From positions 1 to 64,000 of the forward strand of contig JBGSQK010000053.1 of assembly GCA_041738135.1 (NCBI GenBank): a stretch of DNA of 64,000 nt, given 5' to 3'. The position numbers were made by a program, and so were the translations under genes. The notes below the pieces were generated by a model. It was not told where the DNA came from, ran no database searches, and was given only the letters and a program-made list of their open reading frames with translations. The DNA is from JAGOMX01 sp041738135 (GTDB lineage: Bacteria; Pseudomonadota; Alphaproteobacteria; JAGOMX01). Positions 33,597-41,467 of this stretch are shown piece after piece. The stretch's first letter is position 1, and every line of letters begins with the position of its first letter.

Positions 33597-34994
33597 ATGA
33601 ATATTCAGAACAAGCTAAAAGAAGAGAGCTTCCGCGTAATTGGATTCACAGCGAATAAGCTGATCCTATACACCCTTTTTGCCTGCCTCATAGGTTCAGG
33701 CGTTGCTCAAGCTAGCTCATGCGAAGATGAGGCCGTTGAGGCGGAACGTATTTATATGGCGGCGATAGAATCAAACCCTACAGTTAAACAAATTCATCTG
33801 GACGGTTTAACGCGCCGACAAGCAGAATCAGGTCAGCTGAAAATACTTCTTGAAAGCATCAAGCTTAATAAGGGATTTGATTCAGGAACTATCCATAATC
33901 TAGTCATCGCGGGATTAGAATCTGATTGTAAATTGTTTGAGGTTTTTGATACTGAGGTTAAAGCCTATAAAGACGATAATGGTTGGGGTGCAAGAAGTCA
34001 GTTGACAGCTTGCAAAATGTCTATAATTACCAAGTATGCCTTGAAATTGGCTAATAAATTGGTAAAAAACAGCCTGTTTTATAGCCTTATCGAAGGCAAT
34101 CTGCCAAAAGGTTATGACATTGAGGCGCCAGTTTTCAACTATTTTCCCAATGAAACACACATCTTCTCCAATGGAAAACGCGGCAATGCCCTCAAAAGTC
34201 TTTTGCTGAAAATATGGCTGATCCAAAATAAGAAGACTTCGCAATCAGATGTTGCATCTCTTTTTGGAGGCCTTGATCGCTGTGTATTTATGCATATAAC
34301 TCCATTGCCGGATGAATTTGCTGCAAGCAAACTTTTTCAGGCATCACCATACTTCTTTAGCGATGCCACGACCTCAAAGGCACTTATTACAATCCACAAT
34401 GGCTATGCCTTGGGTGGTCAAAGGTGGGAAACACGTTATCTTCCTGGTGGCAAAGTATTTGGACCCGAAGATTGCTCCTCCTTTGTGGCAAAATATGTTG
34501 GCGCCAATCGAACATTTAGTACGGAGGATCAAGTTTGTGCATTTCAATTGCAACACGGGTTTCAATTTGAAGCTTTTGCAAAAGACCCTGCAGGCTTGAA
34601 AGAGACATGGAAAAAGAGTGCGGAAATATTCCAACAGGAAGATGATGTAAAGCTTGTAGGTACTTTATTAGAGCCTTTAGACCCCCAAGCGTCCCCCAAC
34701 ACTTTGACAGCGGGCATGGTTCATGCGGAACGGAAGTACAGAAAAACTCCGGAAAAGCCGCGAGAAATCATGTGCGGATCTGTAGGTCATACGGGCATAG
34801 TGATAGGAACAATTGGCTCTGGAAATGAAACACAGGTTTTAACCATTACCGCGGGACGTGACTTGGAAGAATCGGGCAGAGAATTCAACTTTGGGGTTGA
34901 GAAGAGACCGTTGCTTAGTGGGCCCCTTGAATGCAAAGTTTATGCCGGTAATTTGGTAATGTTTTTTGAGCTTAAAAAGAACCATGGAGTCTAA
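33597..34994 (+). CDS. Exported papain/NlpC-P60-like cysteine hydrolase (putative)
   Basis: 465 residues. After a long signal sequence (hydrophobic core LILYTLFACLIGSGVAQAS), the C-terminal third contains EDCSSFVAKYVG (about residue 300), a Cys-Ser-Ser pattern like NlpC/P60 and related papain-fold enzymes, and GHTGIVIGTIGSG (about 400), where the catalytic His would lie, followed by TITAGRD. These spacings suit a circularly ordered Cys...His amidase or peptidase. The N-terminal ~250 residues have no recognised domain. It shares a promoter type with the luxR genes and is followed 24 bases later by a peptide transporter gene. Confidence 0.62.
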   Translation: MNIQNKLKEESFRVIGFTANKLILYTLFACLIGSGVAQASSCEDEAVEAERIYMAAIESNPTVKQIHLDGLTRRQAESGQLKILLESIKLNKGFDSGTIHNLVIAGLESDCKLFEVFDTEVKAYKDDNGWGARSQLTACKMSIITKYALKLANKLVKNSLFYSLIEGNLPKGYDIEAPVFNYFPNETHIFSNGKRGNALKSLLLKIWLIQNKKTSQSDVASLFGGLDRCVFMHITPLPDEFAASKLFQASPYFFSDATTSKALITIHNGYALGGQRWETRYLPGGKVFGPEDCSSFVAKYVGANRTFSTEDQVCAFQLQHGFQFEAFAKDPAGLKETWKKSAEIFQQEDDVKLVGTLLEPLDPQASPNTLTAGMVHAERKYRKTPEKPREIMCGSVGHTGIVIGTIGSGNETQVLTITAGRDLEESGREFNFGVEKRPLLSGPLECKVYAGNLVMFFELKKNHGV

Positions 34995-35018
34995 TTTTAT
35001 TGTTTAGGATATGTTGTC

Positions 35019-36407
35019 GTGAAAATTAAAGATATAAGAAGCCTTGAACCTCAAATAAGCTGGCTATACCTAACCCAAGCCCTATATTTTTTTGGGTTTT
35101 TTGCGCTCAAATCCATCTTTGTTTTATACCTGATCAATCATCATGGCTTTAGTGATGGTCAGGCTATCTCTCTGTTTGCTTCGTATATGTGTTTGAGTTA
35201 TGGCACATCGTTGGCGGGAAGTGCTATGGCTGATAAACTACTTGGGGTTAAGACCAGCATACTTCTTGGGGGATTTTTAAGTTGTTTGGGAACTATTTGC
35301 CTGATGGCACTCTCAGAGGAATATTTGTGTTTGGGGCTGGCGTTTTTGAGCCTAGGTATGGGACTAACAAAGCCTAACTTGCACACGATGACGGGACTCT
35401 ATTTTAAAAACCTTGAGGATCCCAAGAAAGATCACGCCTACTCTGTTTCTTACATGGCTATTCAATCGGGTCACATGCTGGCATCCATTGCTTGCGGTGC
35501 CGTTGCTTTAGCATACGGCTGGAATTATGGGATAGCCTTAGTTGTTTTTAGCTTCATTGCAGCTACTTATTTGCTCAGCAAGAAAGTACGCCATGGACAG
35601 GATGAAGTGGTTTTCTCCAGAGAGAAGCTTTTGGTTTTGCTAGGATCGGTCATAGGCATTATTACATTGGTTTACTGTTTCCTCATATTTAGAGATTATG
35701 CCCACGGAATGATGGGATCGATCATCTGTGGAAGTCTTCTATATCTGGGTTGGATTTTTTATCAGTGTACTGAACAAGAACGTAATGGCATGTGGTTTAT
35801 TATATTGAACCTATTATTTTTTGTAATCATTGTCTCTCTTATCGAGCAAGGTGGAAGTTCTCTTACATTATTTATTGAAGGATCGGTGAATCGGGATATT
35901 TTAGGCATATTGATACCAACTCCTGCCTTTGCTTCTTTTGGTTCAATGTGCGTTGTTGTATGCAGCCTTATCTCTGTTTATTTGTCAAAGCGCTATTCCA
36001 AGAAAGTAAATTCGCTCAGCTGGCTAATCAAAATTGTCATGAGCTTTTCCTTTGTTAGTCTGGGATTTATTATCTTGACGATTGGCTCTTATAATCGAAC
36101 AGGCCTGTTATCCCCCTTATGGGTGTTTGGCTCTCTGATTTTACAAATGATGGGTGTGGTTATCATTACGCCAACTATACTTGCTGTCATATCTAAAAAT
36201 GCGCCCCTACGCTTCAAGAGCATTATGATGGGATATTATCTTGCAACCATTGCATATGGCCACTTTATAGCTGGATTCGTGGCTCAGTTTTCCCTGACGG
36301 GGGTAAGCTCCTATGGTACTTTTTTCTTCTCCTTAGGGCTGATTCCATTGGTAGTTGCGGTTACGTTGTTTTTTCTCCAGAGTAGACAATTAATCAGAGT
36401 AAATTGA
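35019..36407 (+). CDS. POT-family proton-dependent peptide transporter (MFS)
   Basis: 462 residues with about twelve to fourteen membrane helices, hydrophobic throughout. GMGLTKPNLHTMTGLYF and the YSVSYMAIQSGHMLAS region match the proton-dependent oligopeptide transporter (POT/PTR2) family, which imports di- and tripeptides. The start is GTG at 35019 with GGATAT nine bases upstream. It lies between the cysteine-hydrolase gene and a luxR gene; together they suggest peptide generation, uptake and sensing, which is inference. A broken copy of its 3' end is at 37,264. Confidence 0.82.
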   Translation: MKIKDIRSLEPQISWLYLTQALYFFGFFALKSIFVLYLINHHGFSDGQAISLFASYMCLSYGTSLAGSAMADKLLGVKTSILLGGFLSCLGTICLMALSEEYLCLGLAFLSLGMGLTKPNLHTMTGLYFKNLEDPKKDHAYSVSYMAIQSGHMLASIACGAVALAYGWNYGIALVVFSFIAATYLLSKKVRHGQDEVVFSREKLLVLLGSVIGIITLVYCFLIFRDYAHGMMGSIICGSLLYLGWIFYQCTEQERNGMWFIILNLLFFVIIVSLIEQGGSSLTLFIEGSVNRDILGILIPTPAFASFGSMCVVVCSLISVYLSKRYSKKVNSLSWLIKIVMSFSFVSLGFIILTIGSYNRTGLLSPLWVFGSLILQMMGVVIITPTILAVISKNAPLRFKSIMMGYYLATIAYGHFIAGFVAQFSLTGVSSYGTFFFSLGLIPLVVAVTLFFLQSRQLIRVN

Positions 36408-36412
36408 AGTGG

Positions 36413-36451
36413 TTGACAAATGATTGCATCGACACCATATGGTATATATGG
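36413..36451 (+). promoter_or_regulatory. Promoter with CCATATG operator, upstream of luxR at 36,480
   Basis: TTGACA (36,413-36,418), N17 ending GACAC, -10 CATATG, inside the near-palindrome CCATATG-GTA-TATATGG (36,435-36,451). It begins six bases after the transporter stop, so the luxR gene has its own promoter. Confidence 0.62.
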
Positions 36452-36479
36452 ATCACCGCGAAGACATTAGGTATAGAAA

Positions 36480-37199
36480 ATGGTAGATATTACAAAACAC
36501 CCGTATTTTTCCTATAACCAACAGGTTGAACCTCTATTCCTTCCCATAAGGAATCAAGCCAATGTTCAATTTCTAAATTTCGTCCGAAAGTATCCGAACC
36601 GTGAAAGGTCCTGTATTATATTGAACAAAGAGCATACTGTGGATTGGTGTGCTTCTGAATTTTATAGACATAGCATATTTGAAAGGCCAGATACTGAAGA
36701 GCAGTCTGGGTTTTACATGTGGGATCATGTTCGCCATGATAATTACTCCCTGTCCATAAGAGAGCACAATGCGAGACGCCACAATATAGCCCATGGCTTA
36801 ACCATCATTCAGAAAGGTGAAGAGCACTGTGACTTTTTCTCATTCGTCACAACTCCTGGTAATGACCAGATTAATAATTTTTACCTGAACAACAAGGCGT
36901 TGCTAGAGGATTTTGTAGTCAGTTTTTACCTAGAAATGGCACCTACCATTGAGTTTCTCACTCAGCATAAAATTTATATTCCTGGGAACGTGTCTACCAC
37001 ATCTATCCCAATGCTGTCACTTTCGCCACGTCAATTGGACTGCGCTTTGCTCATGACCGATGGGCTTACAGCCAAAGAAATTGGTAAGGCACTAGCTTTG
37101 TCCCATCGAACGGTAGAAGAATACATCGATGTATTGAAGCTAAAGTTCGAAGCAAAAAACCGCCTCCATCTTATTGCTAAGTTACAAAAGCATATATAG
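36480..37199 (+). CDS. LuxR-family transcriptional regulator (subfamily B, copy 2)
   Basis: 239 residues with the same design as the copy at 29,907: N-terminal ligand-binding-like domain (YFSYNQQVEPLFLP, GFYMWDHVRHD) and C-terminal helix-turn-helix (LSPRQLDCALLMTDGLTAKE, LALSHRTVEEYIDVLKLKFE). The helix-turn-helix is almost identical to the copy at 37,642, suggesting the same DNA target, while the ligand domains differ. Its promoter has the CCATATG palindrome. A degenerate LuxR-box-like sequence (CAGTATTTTTAGG) follows the stop. Confidence 0.88.
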   Translation: MVDITKHPYFSYNQQVEPLFLPIRNQANVQFLNFVRKYPNRERSCIILNKEHTVDWCASEFYRHSIFERPDTEEQSGFYMWDHVRHDNYSLSIREHNARRHNIAHGLTIIQKGEEHCDFFSFVTTPGNDQINNFYLNNKALLEDFVVSFYLEMAPTIEFLTQHKIYIPGNVSTTSIPMLSLSPRQLDCALLMTDGLTAKEIGKALALSHRTVEEYIDVLKLKFEAKNRLHLIAKLQKHI

Positions 37200-37263
37200 G
37201 GCCCAGTATTTTTAGGGGTAGTGTGGCCTTTGGGTAAGGCAAGGGGCAAAGGAGATAGTTCGG

Positions 37264-37554
37264 CTATGTTATTGACGGGTAGTGTGCAAATGATGGGGGA
37301 AGTGTTGTTTCTCCTGTTACCCTGGCAACCATATCCAAACATGCGCCCGCACGTTATAAAAGCATTATGATGGGCTTTTTTGTGGTCACCATTGCTTATG
37401 AGAACTTTATTGCGGGATTTATGGCTCAGTACTCAGTTGCCACAGAAAGATCTTATGGTCCATTTTTTATGGTCTCCTGGGGTTGTTGCCATTAGCCGTG
37501 GCTCTGCCGCTGCTTATTCTTCAACGTAATAAATTGGTGATTAAATTTAGTTGA
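37264..37554 (+). pseudogene. Decayed 3' end of a POT peptide-transporter copy
   Basis: Translated across frames, these bases give QMMGEV, then LATISKHAPARYKSIMMGFF and ENFIAGFMAQYS, then after a one-base loss LLPLAVALPLLILQ. They align with the last ~95 residues of the transporter at 35,019 (AVISKNAPLRFKSIMMGYYL, HFIAGFVAQFS, LIPLVVAVTLFFLQ). At least two frameshifts are present. It shows that a transporter-luxR pair was once duplicated here and the transporter copy decayed, leaving two luxR genes. Confidence 0.82.
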
Positions 37555-37559
37555 AAGCA

Positions 37560-37599
37560 TTGACATACAAGCAAAGCGGCACCACATGAAGTAATATGG
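37560..37599 (+). promoter_or_regulatory. Promoter of the CCATATG family, upstream of luxR at 37,642
   Basis: TTGACA (37,560-37,565), N17 ending GGCAC, -10 CACATG, within an imperfect inverted repeat CCACATG...ATATGG (37,582-37,599). It starts six bases after the decayed transporter stop, mirroring the arrangement before the luxR gene at 36,480. Confidence 0.57.
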
Positions 37600-37641
37600 C
37601 TTTGGAATTAATGGAGGCCCTCAGGGGTAACAGGATTAAAA

Positions 37642-38355
37642 ATGGTAGACATTTCGCGGCAACCGTACTTTTCCTATAACGATGTTATAGACGAGTTGGA
37701 CGAACCCTTGCGCAGGCAAGCGGATGTTCAGCTGTTGCTTTTCAGCAGAAAATCCAGTGATGAAAAAAAGGTTATAATTTCCGTAAATAAGGATTATCTC
37801 CTGGATTATCATTCAAGGGAGCATTACAAGTACGGATTATTTGAAAAGCCACAAAGGTCATACGAATCTGGATTTCATATGTGGGACCATTTGCCGTACG
37901 ATCCAAATAACTTATACGAACACCACAAAAGAGTGCATTCCACTGCACATGGTCTTACAATTGTAAAACAATATGGAGAATTTACAGATATCTTTTTGTT
38001 TGCCACAAAACCTGACAACGGCCAAGCTAATAACTTCTATCTGAACGAAAAAGAGCAATTCAACACGTTCATCACGAATTTTTATGGAAACATGGAACCC
38101 ACAATCCAGGAATTGCAAAAGCATAAAGTTTTCATTCCTTACAACACCAACCTCTGTCCAGGTCCTGTGACTTCACTTTCACCTCGTCAATTAGACTGCG
38201 CATTGTTGATTACAGAAGGATACACGGCCAAAGAAATTGGTAAAGTGCTAGATTTATCCTACCGAACGGTTGAGGAATACATTGATGTATTAAAGCTCAA
38301 GTTCGAAGCAAAAAACCGTATGCATCTTATTGCTAAGTTGCAGAAGTATCTGTAA
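37642..38355 (+). CDS. LuxR-family transcriptional regulator (subfamily B, copy 3)
   Basis: 237 residues. N-terminal ligand-binding-like domain (YFSYNDVIDELDEP, YESGFHMWDHLPYDP), C-terminal helix-turn-helix (LSPRQLDCALLITEGYTAKE, LDLSYRTVEEYIDVLKLKFE). It is closer in its helix-turn-helix to the 36,480 copy and in its N-terminus to the 29,907 copy. A perfect LuxR-box-like palindrome begins three bases after its stop, before the TPP riboswitch. No synthase gene is near. Confidence 0.88.
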   Translation: MVDISRQPYFSYNDVIDELDEPLRRQADVQLLLFSRKSSDEKKVIISVNKDYLLDYHSREHYKYGLFEKPQRSYESGFHMWDHLPYDPNNLYEHHKRVHSTAHGLTIVKQYGEFTDIFLFATKPDNGQANNFYLNEKEQFNTFITNFYGNMEPTIQELQKHKVFIPYNTNLCPGPVTSLSPRQLDCALLITEGYTAKEIGKVLDLSYRTVEEYIDVLKLKFEAKNRMHLIAKLQKYL

Positions 38356-38358
38356 CCC

Positions 38359-38372
38359 CCGTAATCCTACGG
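38359..38372 (+). promoter_or_regulatory. LuxR-box-like palindrome between luxR and the TPP riboswitch
   Basis: CCGTAATCCTACGG, perfect 5-4-5 with outer C/G extension. Unlike other sites, no -10 lies at 24-26 bases. A TTGACA at 38,406 is a candidate -35 for the riboswitch gene, so the box would sit upstream of that promoter. Confidence 0.5.
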
Positions 38373-38439
38373 GGTGACCAAATGTCAGGGTTTCTTGACT
38401 AACTCTTGACATGCACCCTCTCATACCTTACGTTAACCT

Positions 38440-38516
38440 CAATTACCAGGGGTGCCGTTTGCGGCTGAGAAATACCCTTTGAACCTGATTTGGTTTGTAC
38501 CAACGTAGGGAGAGTG
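38440..38516 (+). promoter_or_regulatory. TPP (thiamine pyrophosphate) riboswitch
   Basis: The conserved thi-element blocks are all present in order: GGGGTGC, GGCTGAGA, ATACCC, GAACCTGAT, then a hairpin TTGGTTTGTACCAA and CGTAGGGA. It lies ~70 bases before an MFS transporter gene. TACCAGG at 38,444-38,450, inside the aptamer, is complementary to CCTGGTA at 38,559-38,565, which suggests an alternative helix used as the expression platform. TPP binding would lower expression of the transporter. Confidence 0.92.
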
Positions 38517-38586
38517 ATCTGCGCACTTGCGGCACATTGATGCCCACCTACAGCACATCCTGGTATGACAACTTAGCGAGGTCAGG

Positions 38587-39804
38587 ATGCTGCAAAAAAT
38601 CACAAAACGAGATCTATCTATACTTATCGGAAACGCATTAGAACATTTCGATACGTCTTTATATGGCTTCCTCGCCCCCATATTGGCGCCCATATTTTTT
38701 CCGAAATATGATCCTGTAGTGCAGCTCATTATGGCGTACAGCATTATGTCCACTTCACTGATCACCAGACCCTTGGGTTCGTTTATTTTTGGTGTTATTG
38801 CTCGCAATTATGGCCCCACGGTGGGTCTATCTTATTCGCTCATTGGCGTTGCTATTGCTACTGTGGGCATTGGTTTGCTGCCCAGTTACGAAAGCGTCGG
38901 GTGGCTTTCGACTTTGTGCTTAATCCTTATCAGGATGATCCGGGGTGTGTTTGCCTCAGGAGAATCCACTATTGCAAAACTCTATATTCTGCAGGGGAAG
39001 GAGCGTTGCGATGCCTTGAAGGCCTCCTATTGGTATCAAAGCTCATCCATGCTCGGGATTATCCTTGCATCAGCGGTATCCACCGCATCCATCATCTTCC
39101 AGCAGGATGCCATTTCCTGGCGCGTCTGCTTTTGGTTGGGCGGCTTGGTTGGTTTTATGGGCTACTTCTTGCGTCGTTATTCCAAACCTCTGGAAGAAGC
39201 GGAAGGCATGCGGCAATTTTCGTCCTATCGCATGTCGAGCTTTAAGACCCTTTGGATCCATCGAGCCAATGTATGCCGCGTGGCCATCTGCACCTCCTTT
39301 TCTCACGTAACTTATGCCATCCCATTTGTTTTCATGAACAGCTTTGTGCCCCTGGTCACCTCAATCTCTTTGGAAACCATGATGGCATTGAACACCCTAT
39401 TGCTCGTTTTTGACATGGTAATGATTCCCATCATTGGCCGGTTGACATCCCAGTTTGACATCCGCCAGGTCATGATTTCCTCAAGCACCATCTTGGCATT
39501 CACGGTATTTCCACTGTTTACCAATCTTCACGATGCCTCTTTGGGCTACGTTACCTTCGTAAGGTTCTGGATTGTCTTTTGGGGCGTCGTCTTTTTATGA
39601 CCCTTAAACCTGTGGTTCAAACATCTCTTTAATTCGAAGGAGCAATATCTTTTAATAGGTATGGGCAATGCCCTCGGTGCGGCCACAATCGGACGAATGA
39701 CCAATGCCATCTGTATAGGTCTCTGGTATGCAACAGGGTCAATAGCCTCGCCTGCGATCTACATCAGTATTGTTATGCTTATGACTGCCTATGCGATCAA
39801 GTAG
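38587..39804 (+). pseudogene. MFS metabolite transporter under TPP riboswitch, interrupted by in-frame TGA
   Basis: The first 337 codons encode an MFS protein of the ProP/metabolite:proton symporter type (LEHFDTSLYGFLAPILAPIF, SYSLIGVAIATVGIGLLP). A TGA at 39,598-39,600 stops it within the eleventh helix region; the same frame continues with PLNLWFKHLFNSKEQYLL, GMGNALGAATIGRMTNAI and further helices to TAG at 39,804, giving a full-length 405-codon frame. It is therefore a nonsense mutation, not a frameshift. The riboswitch implies uptake of thiamine or a precursor. Whether the truncated protein works, or TGA is read through, is unknown. Confidence 0.8.
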
Positions 39805-39897
39805 GTAGTCCAAAAAGAATCGGTCCTATGTCCTATTGACAAATCCTTAAGTAGACCTTATTTGTATAGTAGAACACTTAACAAGGACATACGTATC

Positions 39898-39918
39898 ATG
39901 AAGAAGATCTCTCGATAG
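39898..39918 (+). CDS. Possible leader peptide MKKISR before the ABC-F gene
   Basis: A six-codon ORF (ATG...CGA TAG) with AAGGA about ten bases upstream, followed at once by the hairpin CCCTTTATATAAGGG and ~85 bases before the ABC-F start. A TTGACA at 39,836 could be its promoter. Antibiotic-resistance ABC-F genes are often controlled by such short leaders through ribosome stalling. The ORF is too short to be sure. Confidence 0.35.
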   Translation: MKKISR

Positions 39919-40004
39919 CCCTTTATATAAGGGTCAAATATTTGACAGTCGTTTCTGGCTAGAAGGTATTGTTTAACAAACGCCCTTATTACGAGAGAAT
40001 TGCC

Positions 40005-41423
40005 ATGATACACAAACCCATTTTACTCCAAGACATAGCCCTTTATTTTCCGCATAAAGTCTCTTTTGAAGATTTTACAAGCCTTATCCATCCCGGCAGT
40101 CGCATAGCCATTATTGGGCGGAACGGTAGTGGCAAGTCGACTTTGCTTAACATGTTGCGAGGTGCTACCCAGCCTACGGAAGGGGAAATCCAGATGCCTC
40201 AGGATGTTGTCATAGGTCATGTTCCTCAAACGGTTGAGGCGTTCGATCAGCTCAGTGGCGGCCAGCGTTTCAATGCTGCTTTAACACAAGCTTTGGCAGC
40301 GGATCCTAATGTTTTACTGCTGGATGAGCCCACCAATCACTTGGATTCACACAATCGCAAATCGTTGATGCGTATGCTGCAAAACTATGCCGGCACGTTG
40401 ATCGTTGTTTCCCATGATGTGGAGTTGCTGCGTCATCATGTTGACACCCTGTGGCATATTAATAATGGCCTTATCCATGTTTTCTCCGGAAACTATGATG
40501 ACTATATTCGGGAAATCGGTATCAAACGAGCTGGAATTGAACAGGAGCTCACAATATTAAATCGTCAGAACAAAGAAACCCACGATGCCTTGATGAAGGA
40601 ACAAGCCCGAGCATCCAAAAGCAAAGTTCATGGGGAAAAGAAGTATGCTGACGATAAACTGGCATTGAGAGCAAAACAAAGCCAAGGGCAAGCGACGCAT
40701 AACAGCCGAAGAAAGCATCTATCCGAGGATAAAAATGCGATCTTGAGCCAGCTTTCAGAACTGCGCATACCGGAAGTCATCAAGTCCAAGTTTTCCATTG
40801 ATGCACGAAATGCTGGATCTCAGACTTTGGTTTCCATTAGTGAAGGGTGTGCAGGGTATGATCGTCCAGTTCTGGAAAATATAAGGCTGTCCGTATTAAC
40901 CGGTGATCGTATCGCCATAAAGGGTCCTAATGGTTCAGGCAAATCAACATTGATCAAAGCTATATTAGGCGATGCGACAGTTACGAAGTCCGGTGTCTGG
41001 CACACGCCTAAACCAAGCGAAATTGGTTATTTGGATCAGCATTACAGGACGTTGAACCAAAACAAAACCGTATTGGAAACCATACAGGTGCTATCCCCAT
41101 CTTGGGCCCACGCAGACGTTAGAAGTCATCTTAACGACTTTCTCTTCCGCAAAAATGAAGAAGTACAGGCGCGTGTTAAGACCCTTTCTGGTGGAGAAAA
41201 GGCTAGGCTCAGCTTGGCCCAAATAGCCGCCAAACCACCGCAGCTGTTAATCCTAGACGAAATAACCAATAACCTGGATCTGGAAACACGCAGCCATGTT
41301 ATACAAGTTATAAAAGACTTTCCGGGCGCGATGATTGTCATATCCCATGATGGGGATTTTTTGGAGGAAATCGGGGTGAGCGGAGTCTATGAAATTGCGA
41401 ATAATTGTTTAGCTCTCTACTAA
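40005..41423 (+). CDS. ABC-F family ATPase (ribosome-associated; possible antibiotic resistance)
   Basis: 472 residues. Two ABC domains without membrane segments: first Walker A GRNGSGKST with signature QLSGGQRFNAAL and DEPTNHLD; second Walker A GPNGSGKST, signature LSGGEKARLSLA and DEITNNLD. The linker (residues ~165-270) is charged and helical, as in ABC-F proteins that act on the ribosome. The family covers both housekeeping (EttA/Uup) and target-protection (antibiotic resistance) members. The first DEPTN and second DEITN are intact enough for ATP turnover. ATG 40005 preferred over TTG 39969. Neighbouring TipA-type MerR gene favours a drug-response context. Confidence 0.87.
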   Translation: MIHKPILLQDIALYFPHKVSFEDFTSLIHPGSRIAIIGRNGSGKSTLLNMLRGATQPTEGEIQMPQDVVIGHVPQTVEAFDQLSGGQRFNAALTQALAADPNVLLLDEPTNHLDSHNRKSLMRMLQNYAGTLIVVSHDVELLRHHVDTLWHINNGLIHVFSGNYDDYIREIGIKRAGIEQELTILNRQNKETHDALMKEQARASKSKVHGEKKYADDKLALRAKQSQGQATHNSRRKHLSEDKNAILSQLSELRIPEVIKSKFSIDARNAGSQTLVSISEGCAGYDRPVLENIRLSVLTGDRIAIKGPNGSGKSTLIKAILGDATVTKSGVWHTPKPSEIGYLDQHYRTLNQNKTVLETIQVLSPSWAHADVRSHLNDFLFRKNEEVQARVKTLSGGEKARLSLAQIAAKPPQLLILDEITNNLDLETRSHVIQVIKDFPGAMIVISHDGDFLEEIGVSGVYEIANNCLALY

Positions 41424-41429
41424 ATTTTT

Positions 41430-41454
41430 GGGTCTTGTCGGATCAACAAGACCC
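41430..41454. other. Hairpin in the convergent gap between ABC-F and merR genes
   Basis: GGGTCTTGT, loop CGGATCA, ACAAGACCC: a perfect 9-bp stem. TTTTT precedes the stem on the plus strand instead of following it, so it is not a clean intrinsic terminator on either strand. It may still end both convergent transcripts. Confidence 0.4.
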
Positions 41455-41467
41455 ACAGGTTGATTTA

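Noticed and set aside
37203..37217. CAGTATTTTTAGG after the luxR gene at 36480 as a twelfth LuxR box
   Set aside because: Only a loose resemblance, several mismatches, and no promoter downstream at the expected distance. At most a decayed copy of the site after the luxR at 37642.
38587..39804. TGA read as tryptophan (altered genetic code)
   Set aside because: Many intact genes here end in TGA at expected positions with neighbours overlapping them as ATGA or TGATG, so TGA is a normal stop. A single nonsense mutation is simpler.
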